Positions 45,879-59,290 of a DNA stretch of 64,000 nt are shown piece by piece (the first letter of the stretch is position 1; each line of letters begins with the position of its first letter). Both the position numbers and the translations under genes were made by a program. The notes beneath the pieces were generated by a model, which had not been told where the DNA came from, made no database searches, and saw only the letters and a program-made list of their open reading frames with translations. The stretch is from assembly GCF_018687715.1 (NCBI RefSeq), contig NC_056765.1:24486394-24550393 (forward strand). The letters are read 5' to 3'. The stretch is from Carya illinoinensis. Taxonomy: Eukaryota; Streptophyta; Magnoliopsida; Fagales; Juglandaceae.

Positions 45879-47651
45879 TGGATAGGATTACTTGCATGTT
45901 CTTGCATCCGTTATATTATTGCATTAGCCTAGGACATGCATTTTATTTTTCTGTTTTGTTTTATATTTCTGTTTTTCAGTTTTAAATAAGAAAAATATAA
46001 TATAAAAAAAAATTCTGATTTGGTTCAAAACTTTTCTTTAAGGAAAGTGCATGCTTGATATGTCAAAGTTTGAGCATTTGTGTTCTCACTTAATAAATTC
46101 CTGAACCTATGCATCTCTCTACTTTGTGCAATTCATTTTGTGCATACTAACCCTATGGATTATCTTGGCAAAGTTCATTTTCAATGCACAGTGAGAAACT
46201 TATATGTATGTTTTTTTTATATAATTAAAGTTCCCATCATTTAATGAGATGCTCATCAAAGAGGGAGTTCATGCCTTGAATTGACTAATACTAGTTGAAC
46301 CTAGTACATCAATAAAGAGCTCTCCTCTTGCCAAACACAAAGAGTTGATCCATATAGAAAAAGTCGGTGTTAATTCATTGCGGAAAAAGACAAACACCCT
46401 ACACGGATCTACTACCTTAAAGTTCTTATAGAAAAAATCCTTGCTCTAATCATTATGGAAAAAGATGAGCAACAAATATGAACACAAAAAGGGGGTGTAC
46501 AAACTAGTGTTTAGAGGAGATGCTCATGCATCTAGGCCCTAACATAAAGTTTGACTTTTAAGGTGAAGCAACAAACTCTTGTGAGCATCTATAAAAAGGT
46601 ATCTTTCATGAACAAAGGTATCAAAAAAAAAAAAAAAAGATATTGAAGAAAGGAGTTCATAAAAATGCTATGGTATAAGTATACTCACTCACACACTCAC
46701 ATGAACTTTGACATTGATGATCTTATGAGAAGTGAACATCCATAGTGATTGTTACAAATAAGAGGGTGTACTCTATTGAATTTGTTTTGTGAGTTACACT
46801 ATATTTGAATTAAGGTGCATCTAGGCATGTTACTTGCCCTTTTGTTTTTTTTTATATAAAAAAAAATTAAAAAAAAATTCAATTGTTTTTTTTTGTTATA
46901 TCTACTATATGCATGTATTGAGGACGTTTTTTGAGTGGGTTCTTGATCTTTGTCATTCGGTTTTCATGGTATGCCCACCAAGTATTTGTTTTTTTGTCTC
47001 AACCAAATTGTCTCAATCCTTTGTTCATTGCTTAACATACATTCATGCTCATACATCATGTGCATTTAATCCATGAAAAATTGAGACACATGGGAGTTGT
47101 TCATCATGTCTTCCTTAGTATTTTCATCTTGGCACACATAAGTGATATTTATTCTATTTTGTGTCTTGTCAGATTAGTGACAAAAAGGGAGAGTATTGGA
47201 AGAGCACATTGGAATATTTTGATATTATGAAATTTAGGGGGAGTTTGAGTAAGTGGGAGTTTAATGAATTTGCTGAAAATATAAAAAGGGGAGCAACAAA
47301 ATATTGAGGGGGAGAACTATATACTCTAGGGGGAGAAGTAGAATACTGAGGGGGAGAACTAAGTATTGAACATGGTTATTGATGATGACTAGAACACTTT
47401 CTTTTTGTAGGTTTACATTACATCTAACCTTTGATTATTATTGGGACTAGTTTCAAAGAATGTTCTATGTCATTTCTTATCATTACTGTATTAAGATATT
47501 TTTCACGGGATCTTGGTCTGCTGGTTGTTTTTGTCTTAGGTACACACTACATTCATCAAGTTGGTTTTGTGACCGATCCACCAAAGGGAAGATTGTATAT
47601 GCAAGACATTCATCAAGTTGGTTTTGTCACCAATCCGCCAAAGGGGGAGAT
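45879..47651 (+). other. Non-coding internal region replacing pol
   Basis: About 1.8 kb without pol similarity. The distal part (47180-47360) holds a series of purine tracts (AAATTTAGGGGGAGTTTGAG, GAGGGGGAGAAC, AGGGGGAGAAG, GAGGGGGAGAAC). Just before the 3' LTR is a duplicated block CATCAAGTTGGTTTTGT...CCACCAAAGGG at about 47562 and 47608. Confidence 0.8.
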
Positions 47652-48583
47652 TGTAAAGGTAAAAATTGGCTAAGATTAGATGACTAAATGATAAGGTTTA
47701 TCTTATCATTATTTGATTAAATTTGGATAAATGATAAGGTTTATCTTATCATTATTTGATTAAATTTGAATGAATGTAAAATAAGTATTGATTTGTATCT
47801 AAACAATATTGAGTCTATCTAGAAGTTTTAAGAGTTGTTTAGATAAGGCCCTGAAGTCAAAATCGAGTTCTGATAGTTTTGCCCTTATCCAGAAGAAATC
47901 TGAAACAGAGTTTAGTATATATCAGAAGAAGTTATCACGAAATATTAGCAGTCCGTCGGGACGCGTTTTCGCGTCTGTTGCTAACCATCAGTAGAGTCCT
48001 ACTGCAACTAGAACTCTTTTTAGACTTTCTATTTAAAGGGATTTGGTTTTGTATCTTCTCAAGGACTTCAAGCCACGAATTTTACAGAGGAGATTCTGAG
48101 CGTTTATGAGAGAAAATTCACTTGAGAATTTTCATGGGATTTTTCATATCTTCTTGAGTGTGATCGTGCTTTGAGTGTGAAGCAACATCGATTGGATTTC
48201 AGCCTCTGGAGTTCCAGAAGGGAAGTCAACATTTGAAGATCGCCAGAGGTTCTGGCTGCTACTGCAGTAGAAGACAAACGGGTCGTTTGTCTAGGCAAGT
48301 AAGAGAGTCGAATTGCAAAGGTTTTGTAATTGATTATTGCTTGTAATTGTTCTTCAAAAAATAAGATTGACTTTCCTGAGTTTGGCTGCCCCGTAGGGTT
48401 TTACCTTTAAAGAGTTCTTTAAAGGGTTTCCCTTTGTAACCAATCGTTGTATTTTGCAAGTTTGATTATTTATTTTAAAGTATTTGATTCGTTTCATAAT
48501 TTTAATAATTGAGATCTAACTTATTTGTTCAAGGAAATTGGTAGACAATTTCGTGGTTTTACAGGGGTACGTTGGGAATTTGA
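47652..48583 (+). repeat. 3' LTR of the gag-only element
   Basis: Identical in length to the 5' LTR. Its terminal CA has mutated to GA (GGGAATTTGA). Confidence 0.97.
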
Positions 48584-48779
48584 ATAGATTTGCTTGATTT
48601 ACAAGAAAATAGCTTTTTACGTCACCTAAATTTATCGCAAAAAACATAAAATGGCTCTTTATTTCAATAATCGAGACGCATTTTATGTTTTTTGCAACTA
48701 ATTTAACTGAGGCAAAAAGTTATTTTTCTTGTATATATATATATACTAGTACGTACGGATGTACAATTTCATTCATATA

Positions 48780-50262
<1,483 letters not shown>

Positions 50263-50323
50263 GGCTAGGGAAACGAAAATAGACCCGGCCTCAAAATTAG
50301 AGCTTCTCAAAGTAACTACTACC

Positions 50324-50330
50324 TTATATA
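50324..50330 (-). promoter_or_regulatory. TATA box of SDR copy 2
   Basis: Complement reads TATATAA about 62 bp upstream of the ATG, aligned with the TATA box of copy 3. The leader is about 24 bp shorter than in copy 3. Confidence 0.65.
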
Positions 50331-50346
50331 GAGCTATTTCAATTAT

Positions 50347-50579
50347 GGAAAATACTATTTTGCCGCTTGGGGTTGACCGCTCGGGTTAACCGCTGGGCAA
50401 AAAGATATATATATATTTTTTTATTTAGTGATTAAGAAAGTGATTTTAAATGTATTGGTGTATTTTTTTTACTTAATGATTAAGAAAGTGATTAAAAAAT
50501 GTGAAATAAAAAAAAAAAATAATTTACATTGGGCGGTAACGCCCAGCAGTAAGGATTAGACGGCAGAGTAGCCTCACCC
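50347..50579. mobile_element. MULE-like MITE (233 bp) in the SDR copy 2 promoter
   Basis: It is flanked by a perfect 9-bp duplication TTCAATTAT (50338-50346 and 50580-50588). Copy 3 has the same flanks with a single TTCAATTAT (near 61100), i.e. the empty site. A 9-bp duplication is the Mutator signature. Ends are GGAAAATACTATTTTGCCGC and (complement) GGGTGAGGCTACTCTGCCGT, imperfect. The interior has two copies of a TTTAGTGATTAAGAAAGTGATT-like block. It lies 16 bp upstream of the TATA box. Confidence 0.9.
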
Positions 50580-50588
50580 TTCAATTAT

Positions 50589-51640
50589 ATATATATATGT
50601 TCACGTTTAAAAGTATAAAATAGGACAATGGAAGAAGACAATTAGCGTGTTCCATACGCTGGAGTAACTGATGATGTGGATGATGTGCTAGTGGCCGGTC
50701 ATGTCGTCCCCAGCTGTTGGACCCCAGTTATTTGTTTTCAGGCAAAATGGAGCACACCAAGTTGGAATAAATAACTCATAATAACAAAGACAGTTCGGTA
50801 TTTTCACAAAGACAGTTTGGTGCGTGGGGATGATGATGATGATGATTATAATTTTTCTTTTCATTAATCTGCGATTTGGTGTGTGGTTATGCAAAGCAAC
50901 CGGATGATATATATATGTACTTGTTATAAATATATACATATGATGAATGATCATGAAGACTTTATCATATTATATTAAGTTAAATGTAAAGTCTGATTTG
51001 TGAGCAGAATGTTAAATCTCTACTACCGATAAAGAGAAAAGAAGGGAAGCAGATGAGGGAGACCTGCTGTCTCTTTCCCTCCACCAAACTACTGCGGCCT
51101 CCCCTCCCTCTTAGCCTCACAGTTCTCTCTTCTCTATCTCATGCTCGTGGGAGTAGGTGAAAGGGGGGTCCCTGCTGCCCCCCACTCCCTCTTTGATCTC
51201 TCACAACTCCCTCTCATTTCTTCTGCTCTCAGATACCATCAAGATGCCTATAAAATGAAGCTATCAGTGAGAGCCTCAACATATGAAAGGAATGCAGAAA
51301 AGAACAAGGCATGGAGAGAGGATAAATGGAGAGAAAGAAGAGAGAGAAAGGGAGAGAGCTGAAGGTGTCTATAGGGAGGAACTCTTCAAATACATAATAA
51401 TTTACGACTGCAAATACAAAAGCATCGTGCCCTGTTCATAGCGTGATTCATGGTTCCAAATTATGCCGTGCATCATGCAAATTTGAAGGTGCTTCCTCCA
51501 CATGCACATTATTTAGTTGAAACTTCACTTTCAATGAACAGTACAATAATACTAAAATCATGAACAGCGTAAACGCACGTTTCACCATGGAATAAATGTT
51601 TTTCTCGTCTTTTAATTAGCTTCAACATATATAGAGAATA
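50589..51640 (-). promoter_or_regulatory. Upstream region of SDR copy 2
   Basis: Aligns with 61100-61900 upstream of copy 3. It includes a CT-rich/GA-rich block (51060-51370) with GTGGGAGTAGGTGAAAGGGG and CACAACTCCCTCTCATTT. The beginning is unique to this copy or shared with unit 1. No other gene recognised; the frames in the CT-rich block look like composition artefacts. Confidence 0.5.
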
Positions 51641-53200
51641 TGTCTTCATGAGGATTAATAAGAAAATGTGAGTTAATTAATCACTGGATGTATAGTCTCG
51701 AAATATAGTTGAAATAATATTCGCTCCCTTTCATAAGATATCGTATGATTTAAATTGCATGTTTATATAATCACTAAGTTTACGTATTTTGTGATACAAT
51801 ATATAAGAGCCTCATGCATTTTATATTGTTTAATATATTTAATAACTATTTCAAAGTAGGTGTATTTGAATTTAGGTTTAATGGGAAAAAGATTTGTGAG
51901 CATCGACTTAGTTGGAGTTAGATTCTCCTAAATCCAACTCCGACTCCGACAAATCCAAACTCTAATCCGACTTCGACTTATCGGAGCAGAATCAGATTTG
52001 AACTTTCAATTTCGTGCTTTTCATTCTAGAGCAAGCAAATAAGGAGCACTAGTTTCATATTTAGCCAATTTAAAAAGGAATTTTTATGGGCTTTCAAATT
52101 TCAATTTTTTGAAAAAATTAAATACTAAAACTAAATCATTTATTGCTAATTTACTTGTATACTATGATATCTAACTTATTTTTATACTAGACTTGTACTA
52201 TAGTGTCTAATTAAATGTTATCATACTATAGAATAACATATTAGTTTTAGTGTCTAATTACTTATTATTATACTTTAGTAAATTAGTATTATGTGTTATT
52301 TATATACAAGACTTATATTATAATTTGAAATTACATTTTATTATACAGTAGTATTACATATTATATTATACTAATGTCTAATTTATTTCTAACTTAATTA
52401 TATACTAGACTTTTTAGTATCTAAGTACATGTTATTATACTTTGGTAAATTAGTATGTGTTATCATTATGTACAATAGCTGGTAATACTATGATGTTTAC
52501 ATATACTTATTACTGCCTATATACATATTTTGTATAATATTATACATATAGTAAATAATATTGCAGGAGTTACTCTATTTATTTAATTATCTCTTTGGCT
52601 TGAGACCTTGTTCCGGTTTATTGCTATTATGTATTTTTTTTAATTTCATTGTAAATCCAGTTCCCCATCCAAAAAGATATGGGCAATATTTTTACAATAT
52701 TTATTTCTAAACCTGATCCCACAATATTTGACAATTTTTTCAAAAGAAAGAAAGAGACGTAAAGCATGAATGTGTGGTCGAAACTTTTAAAAGGTTTATT
52801 TCTTTTCTAAATGGTTTTCCACAAGAAGATAAACTAATTTCTAATTTTAAAAAATTCATTTGTTCTAATTTCCTCTCTCTTTCTTCTCTCAATTCTCTAA
52901 TTTACTCCCTCTTTATTTTCTGACTTTTTCTTTTTAACTTAGTACACCAAGGACTGGCCATAACTACTCTGGTGAGATTTACCTTTTTTTTTTGTAATTT
53001 TTTTTTATGAGTCATTCTATTCACAAGGTAGTGTGCAAAACACATCATCCATATCAATACTGTACGTAGCACGATTTGTTTGTTATGTTAAAATTTATAA
53101 ATTTTTCTTACAAATAAAATCTAGTCACTAGCAATGTAGAGTGAATGTCATCTACACTGGCTTATTAGCATTTTTTTAATTTTTATTTTTTGAAACAGTG
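51641..53200. other. AT-rich intergenic sequence with degenerate repeats
   Basis: No gene. 51900-52000 has repeated CCGACT words (AACTCCGACTCCGAC). 52120-52560 is a degenerate repeat of TATACTAGACTT, GTGTCTAATTA and CTTTAGTAAATTAGTATT words. Confidence 0.5.
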
Positions 53201-53660
53201 ATTTGTATTCATAACTTTAGATCAAAGTTTGGATACATGGTGGAATGAAATCAAAAGTAGTGGTACAACAAAGAGCATCCTTGCTTAAGGAATGAACAAC
53301 TTCATTGTTTGCTCAAATAGTATGCCTTGTTGACCATGAATTCAAAGTGTTAAGTGTGTCTCTGGTGTCTGCAATGATCAGGCTTGTATGGTGAGGTCTT
53401 TTGTCTTTGATGTGAGGCTTGAGACTACCTGCAAAGAGTCTTCTTCCAAGATGATGTCCAGGTATCCCAAGGACTTGCAGAAAGTGGTTGCCTGGAGAGT
53501 TGCAAATGCTTCTGCCATTAGTGGATCCAGGAATAGGACATGCTTCATCCTAAAGGTTGCTAGCACTTTACTCTCCCATGTTATCAATCCCATACTATTA
53601 CAAGTCTTTATCTACACAGTTGATAGCATTGATAATGACGTGTGCATCTCATTTCAAAAT
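53201..53660 (-). pseudogene. LINE RNase H-like (RVT_3) fragment
   Basis: The minus strand contains ESKVLATFRMKHVLFLDPLM, AEAFATLQATTFCKSLGYLD and IILEEDSLQVVSSLTSK, the RNase H-like module at the end of some plant LINE ORF2 proteins (the E of AEAFA and D of EDS are the catalytic-type positions). The upstream part is frameshifted and the other LINE domains are absent. Confidence 0.7.
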
Positions 53661-54064
53661 CACCTTACTGAAAGCTAGATCATTGCAAATTTCCAATGTC
53701 TTCCAAAGAGCAGATCACTCGTGAGAAACATTTCTTTTGCTTTTTTTATTGCACAAACAGAAACCAGGACTTCCCCTTCCTCATCTCTTATAATAATCTC
53801 AATTTCTATTTTCCTGTTTTTAGGATCTAAGGCTATGAGGAACCACCTGGAGTGGAAGGGGACATACCATTTTTGGAATTGAGTTGAAGGAAAATATGAG
53901 AAATACTCCAGTGGTTTAAGGAATTATTAGCATGCGTTGTAAAGTGGAGCCATTCCAACACGTGGGTGAGCAAGCACCTTGAAAACGCTCGGTTGATGCA
54001 TCCCAGAGCAAAGTGGAGATAAGTGTGCCATTGCACTAAAGGCAAGCACAAAAAGGCCACTTAC
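53661..54064. other. Intergenic sequence beside the Copia relic
   Basis: No recognised gene. CTTAC (54060-54064) would be the target duplication copy adjoining the Copia 3' LTR, but the partner end is lost. Confidence 0.35.
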
Positions 54065-54241
54065 TGAGTATAAAATCTTAAGATACACACGGTTTCAATG
54101 AAAAAACCACCACACGTTTTTCATTGACTATTGAATAAAATATATACGAGAACATAACCTATTTTCGGTAACTAACATATATGTATGTTTGCTGTAATTT
54201 TGCAAAAATATAATTTACAATAAATGAAAAGATTTGTAACA
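54065..54241 (-). repeat. Candidate 3' LTR of the Copia relic
   Basis: On the minus strand this starts TGTTACAAATC and ends TTTATACTCA (177 bp), placed shortly after the RNase H end. There is no second copy to compare with, so the call rests on TG...CA ends and position. Confidence 0.45.
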
Positions 54242-57200
54242 GCTAGAATGCTAAACTTGGATAGTAATCAATTGACTAGGCAAAATTGATGCAGTATTCC
54301 TTAATACGTCCCCACAAGATAGGACTTCCATCGACAAGGCCAATCTTGGATCTAAGAATTTCAGTACGCTGCCTAGACAAAGGGTTGGTCAGCAAATCCG
54401 CAAGCTGGTCTTGGGTATGAACATGCTTGACATTAAGAGTGCCCTTTTGAACCAAGTCACGTAGAAAATGAAGATCAATTTGGATGTGCTTCATTCTAGA
54501 GTGATGAACCGGATTGAAGCAGAGATAAGTGGCTCCAAGGTTATCACATAGCAGGAAAGGTGGAGCTTTGAGTTGGAATCCGAGTTCATTGAGAAGACTA
54601 AGTAACTACATTATTTTTGAGGCTGCATTAGCTAATGATCTATATTTAACCTTTGTAGATGAGCGTGTAACAACCCGTTGTTTATTGGAACTCCAGGAGA
54701 TGGGATTGTGGCCTAGAAAGATGATATAAGTTGAAGTAGAAGTACAATCGTCAACATTTCCAGCACAATCAACATCAGAATACGTCATGAGATGCCAAGT
54801 GGTAGCTTTTTGGAGCTGAATGCCATGGAATATAGTCTGCTTTAGGTAATGAAGTAGTCTTTTAACTGCCGTCCAGTGTGTATTTGTGGCTTGTGCATAA
54901 ATTGAGACAACTTGTCAATGTCAAAAGAAATATCAGGACGAGTAAGTGAAAGATATTGAAGACTCCCAATTACAAGATGAAATTTGGTACTATCAAAAGA
55001 AGCAGTACTATCAACTAGTTTTAAGGATGTACTAGTAGATAAGGGAGTTGAAACATCCTTAGCACCAACCATGTTTGTTTTGGACAGTAAGTCACGAACA
55101 TATTTATGCTGTGACAAGAATAAACCTACATGAGTTGGGATAACTTCCACTCCCAAAAAATAGTGAAGATTTCCCATATCTTTCAAGGAAAATTTAGCAC
55201 CAAGTTGCTAAATAATAGATTGCACAAAACTTGAATCATTCCTAGTAAGCACATGATCATCCACATATACCAAAAAATAACATATAAGTGAGCCATTTCG
55301 ATAAATGAAAAGTGAGGAGTCGGCCTTAGAGTTAGGAAAGCCTAGATGAGTAAGAGCATCCTTAAGGGTTGAATACCATGCCCAAGGATCCTGTTTAAGC
55401 CCATAGATGGCTTTACGTAACCTACATACATGATTGGGTTTTGACTGGTCCTTAAACCCTAGAGGTTAACTCATATAAACATCCTCAGTAAGTTCACCAT
55501 GCAAAAATACATTATTAATGTCCAGTTGCCTTAAAGTCCAACCTTGCATGATAGCAACAGTAAGCACAGATCGAATGGTTGCTAGTTTTACGACGGGACT
55601 AAATGTTTCTATGTAATCAATCTTAGGTCTTTGATGATACCCTTTGACAACAAGTTAAGCTTTAAAGTGATCGATTGAGCCATTAGCTTTTCACTTAACA
55701 CAAAAAACCCACTTACAACTCACGAGATTATAGCCTGCTGAGGGTGGAACTAAGTCCCAAGTGCCATGTCTCATAAGAGCAGTGTGCTCATCAAACATGG
55801 CTTCATGCCACTATGGCATGGATAAGGCCTGGGTCACACACGTTGGTTCTAGACTTTGAGGAAGAGGATGTTTGGTGACAATATTGAGTTGTTTGGGTTT
55901 GAAAATATTATTCATGGATCGGGTAGTCATGGAGTGTGTTCAACAATTTGGGGATGGTGGTATGTCTATCAGACCTAAGGGAGAAACAGGGCGAGGTGAA
56001 TGGGACAATTATGTATTTATCGGACCTAAGTGTGAAACAGGTTGAGGTGAGTGTGACAATGATGTGGGAGCAGATTCACAATTATTTTCTATCACACATG
56101 GGGCCAACGGAGATGAAGTAGTCAAATGATCCAAAGGATTTGAAAAAATAAGAGAGAAAGAAGAGATAGAAGGATTACTTGGAGGAGATGGGTTTGCAGT
56201 GGTAATAGGTTCCGAAACCACTGGTGCAGCAGAAGGTGGAGCCATGGGAACAGATGCGGGCTAGGCAACATTCAGAGGAGATGATGCAGAGAGAGAGGAA
56301 GAGGACCCGATGGAGGCTAGGGTTTTCTCTTCATCAAAAAGTTCGTGCCGAGAGATGTAGACTCTATTTGTTGTGGACTCGAGGCAACGATAAGCATTTT
56401 GGGTTAAAGAATACCCGATGAAAACACACGGAATGGACTTGGGCTAGATTTTGTGTGTGTTGTAAGGCCTGGTGAAGGGATAACAAATACACCCCAAAAG
56501 TTTTCAATTTAAGATAGTTGGGCTTTTGTCTAAAAAGAGCCTCAAATGGTGATTTGTTTTGAAGGAGAGGAGTGGGTTGACGGCTGATTAGATACGTGGC
56601 AGTATGAAAAGCATGTGGCCGATATGAGAGACGAAGATTCGCATCGTGAAATAAGGTGAGACCAATCTTAACTAAGTGACGATGACGACATTCAGAGACA
56701 CCATTTTGTTGAGGTGTGTGAGGGGCAATAATGTAGTGACTAATCCCATTAAGGGAGAGAAACGGTTTGAGATTGATATATTCGCCACCATTGTCAAAGT
56801 AAAGACTTTTTATTGTTGCTTGAAACTTTTTCTCAACAAGACTTTTGAATTGAGGAAAAATGCTCTTAATGCAGGATTTTGCATTAATGGGATAGGACCA
56901 CATATATTTTGTATAATGGTCAATGAAAATTAAAAAATAGCGAGAACCATCTAGACCAACACAATGAGCGGGTCCCCACACATCAGTATAAATAATATCA
57001 AGATGAGCATGGCTTTGAAAACTCATGGGCCGAAAAGGGAGTTGATGGGCTTTATTAATAGAACAAGATGAACACAAAGGATTCATTTTATTGTTCACAA
57101 TAGGAAGAGATAAATGATTGACAAGACTTTGAACAACTTTCAAAGACGAATGTCCAAGACGCTTGTGCCATCCATCAAACGAGGTTCGTTCATTCACATT

Positions 57201-58263
57201 TGCAAGAATCTTAATGGAGGAGCCCACCAGTGAGTTTGGAAAATGATAAACACCGTTTTCACATGCCCCTTTTAGTAGGGTCGCCCCCATAATTCGATCA
57301 TTCACAAGAAAATGAGAGGGGTGAAACTCAAGAAAAACATTATTTTGGGATGTGGAATGATGAGCGGAAATTAAATTTTTGCAAATATTGGGAACACAAA
57401 GAGTATCACGAAGAATAAATGTCCACGTTGGTGATTTTAAAGTCAAAGAACCAATATGTGAGAAACCTGACCCATCATTGATAACAACTTCATCAGTACC
57501 ATCATACTTAGAATGAATAGATAAATTCACCAAGTCACCAGTAATATTATGAGAAGAGCAGTTAGCTGTAGTTGCATAGTTAGCTATGACCTTTGATGGA
57601 TGGAGTTGTGGGAAAGACTTGGTTGTGTGGCCTATTTGATCACAAAATTGACACTTCGGTTGGTAACACCTCTCAGTGGACCGATTATTTGAAAACTTTC
57701 GATTGTCTTTGGATGGGCCTTGAGGGATTTTATTTTGGCTTGGAGACCGAGAAGACCCATTAGCCTTATAGGAGCCCTTCAAGTGAGACCCACCATATGA
57801 ACCAAAGTTCTGCTTGTGACGATGAGAGTAATTTGCAGAGGCCACAAGCTGTTGAGTTGAAGACTCCAAGCACTGCAGGTAACTTTCATGCCCCACAAGA
57901 ATATCGTAAAGCTCTTCAAAGGCCAGAGATGTTTCCCGTGCTCGAATCGGTGCAGCAATTTTCCTAAAATCAGAACCCAATTCATTAAGAATATAAAGGG
58001 TAAGATCATCATCAGATATTGGATGATCGATGAGTGCGATCTCATCATCAAGGGCTTTCACCGCATGCAAATAATCAGGGATGGAGCGATTTCCTCGCTG
58101 AATTAAGATAAGTTCTTCCTTGAGTTGCATGGCTCGAGCTCTAGATTTACTGGCATACATGTGATGAAGTTTTTTCCAAGCCTCATGAGAGGTTTTGGCA
58201 GTGGCGATAAGTGGGGTAATAGTGGTTGAGGTGGAAACTAGAATGGCGATCAGGATTAATTTA
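54242..58263 (-). pseudogene. Copia gag-pol (most of it), degenerate
   Basis: A 598-codon open block (58160-56364) carries gag (KSRARAMQLKEELI, GSDFRKIAAPIRAR), a knuckle CQFCDQIGHTTKSF with the last Cys lost, a protease region without the DSGA motif, and integrase zinc ligands WHKRLGHSS...CSSCSINKAH. It also has all three acidic integrase residues in IIYTDVWGP, LYFDNGGEY and QNGVSECRHRH. RT (56360-54840) is full of stops; a 114-codon piece (55186-54842) reads MKDMGNLHYFLGVEVIPTHV and QYLSLTRPDISFDID. RNase H pieces follow at 54788-54606 and 54494-54276 (MKHIQIDLHFLRDLVQKG). Confidence 0.92.
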
Positions 58264-59094
58264 TCTTGACGAATTGATGGGCCTTAAAGTGGACCGACCC
58301 TTAGAGATCCTTTGCAAATTCCAGATGGGGTAATCACAGGATCGAGAGCTAAGAAGAGCAAGGAAGCAAGGCAAAGATTGATGCAATTCATTTGGGACGT
58401 GTCTAGCAAGAGCCTAACATTCAAGATGAGCTTAAAGGAAGAAAATCTAGTTTCATTCATGTGATACAACAAGCTACGAAAGACATGACTTGGGCCTATT
58501 GTTATTAAAGGCCTTGGACTTGTTTATTTCATTAAAATGGCTTATTTTAATAGCCATAGGAATTAATCTATAATAATTGGGCTTGAGGGATATCCAACCC
58601 ATACATATGTCTTATTTCTAATGAATTAGGATTTTTGGGAAAGCCTTGTATTTTGGCCAAGGGCGTATTTGGAAAGTTACTGTATTATTTGAACTAGGGT
58701 TTTAGAATTCACTGTAGTGTAGTACTGTTCATGCTACAGTACCGAGGCACTATTCACTTAGGATTTTTGGGAATTATTTATTTAAACCACTTGTAGCTTC
58801 ATTTGAGAAGGTCAGATAATATTGAATTTTTATTGTGAGTTGAGTTATATTCTCTTGTTCTTGATTGAATTTTGGAACATATCAAAGGTAAATCACAACC
58901 TTTGTGGCGTTCCTCCTTGTAATCTGAGTTCTTGAGATAAGTTATTCACGGGTATAGATTTTAATATAATTTAGGTTCTTGAAAAGAGTTATCAACGGGT
59001 TTGAATTCTCCATCTATTGACTTGATTTGACTTTCTTGGATTTGTGATTTCAATATTATTGTTGAGTTTCAAAGCGAGTCGATTGGAATTCACA
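58264..59094 (+). mobile_element. Gypsy 3' fragment plus LTR inserted in the Copia gag
   Basis: Plus strand 58275-58500 reads, with a stop, SGPTLRDPLQIPDGVITGSR then AKKSKEARQRLMQFIWD, the usual C-terminal end of a Gypsy pol or gag-pol. From 58500 (TGTTATTAAAGGCC) to about 59094 (ATTGGAATTCACA) the sequence has LTR character: CTACAGTACCGAGGCACTATTCAC and a leader-like 3' half. The Copia gag frame (ends HWVLD on the right, resumes RQDKLIL on the left) shows this block is an insertion. Exact ends and target duplication are ambiguous (GAATT on both sides is one option). Confidence 0.65.
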
Positions 59095-59290
59095 TCAAGA
59101 ACCCAATGAGTTTTATTCGACTCGGTGAGAGAGGTGCCAGCAGGAGAGAGGCACTGGGAAATTCCATGAACATAGTCAAGGAGGTTGTATCTTATAAGGA
59201 GAGCTTCAAATTGTGCTTTCAATTGAGGAAAGGTGGATGGCGTTAGTTTCTCATTGATTTATCTAGTGATGTTGAGAGCAATGAGATATT
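59095..59290 (-). pseudogene. Copia gag N-terminal fragment
   Basis: The minus strand reads MKYLIALNITR, a TAA, INEKLTPSTFPQLKAQFEAL and LIRYNLLDYVHGISQ, the N-terminal start of the same Copia gag, separated from the rest by the Gypsy fragment. Its 5' side ends within the sequence shared with duplicated unit 3. Confidence 0.8.

Larger units (their letters stand above)
43059..48583 (+). mobile_element. Non-autonomous, gag-only SIRE-like LTR retrotransposon (5525 bp)
   Basis: It has two 932-bp LTRs and a perfect 5-bp duplication ATAGA (43054-43058 and 48584-48588). The empty site is seen in unit 3 near 59603. The primer-binding site TTGGCATCAGAGC (43992) follows the 5' LTR, and AAGGGGGAGA precedes the 3' LTR. 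I count about 19 LTR differences in 932 bp (about 2%), so it is younger than the Copia at 29.1 kb. It encodes only gag; protease, integrase, RT and RNase H are absent, so it must borrow them. This architecture corresponds to the TR-GAG class. Confidence 0.95.
54065..59290 (-). mobile_element. Copia retrotransposon, truncated, interrupted by a Gypsy fragment
   Basis: On the minus strand: gag start near 59290, insertion of foreign sequence at 58264-59094, rest of gag, protease, integrase, RT and RNase H, then a short LTR-like end at 54241-54065. No 5' LTR is present: the element stops abruptly at about 59290, where duplicated unit 3 begins. The Copia therefore sits between units 2 and 3, and its 5' end was lost at or after the junction formed. 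Confidence 0.85.

Noticed and set aside
54529..54729. Plus-strand frame MAPRLSHSRKGG...
   Set aside because: Antisense to the Copia RNase H/RT relic; no independent support.
56009..56421. Pro/Ser-rich minus-strand and plus-strand frames as a host gene
   Set aside because: They fall in the variable linker between Copia integrase and RT.
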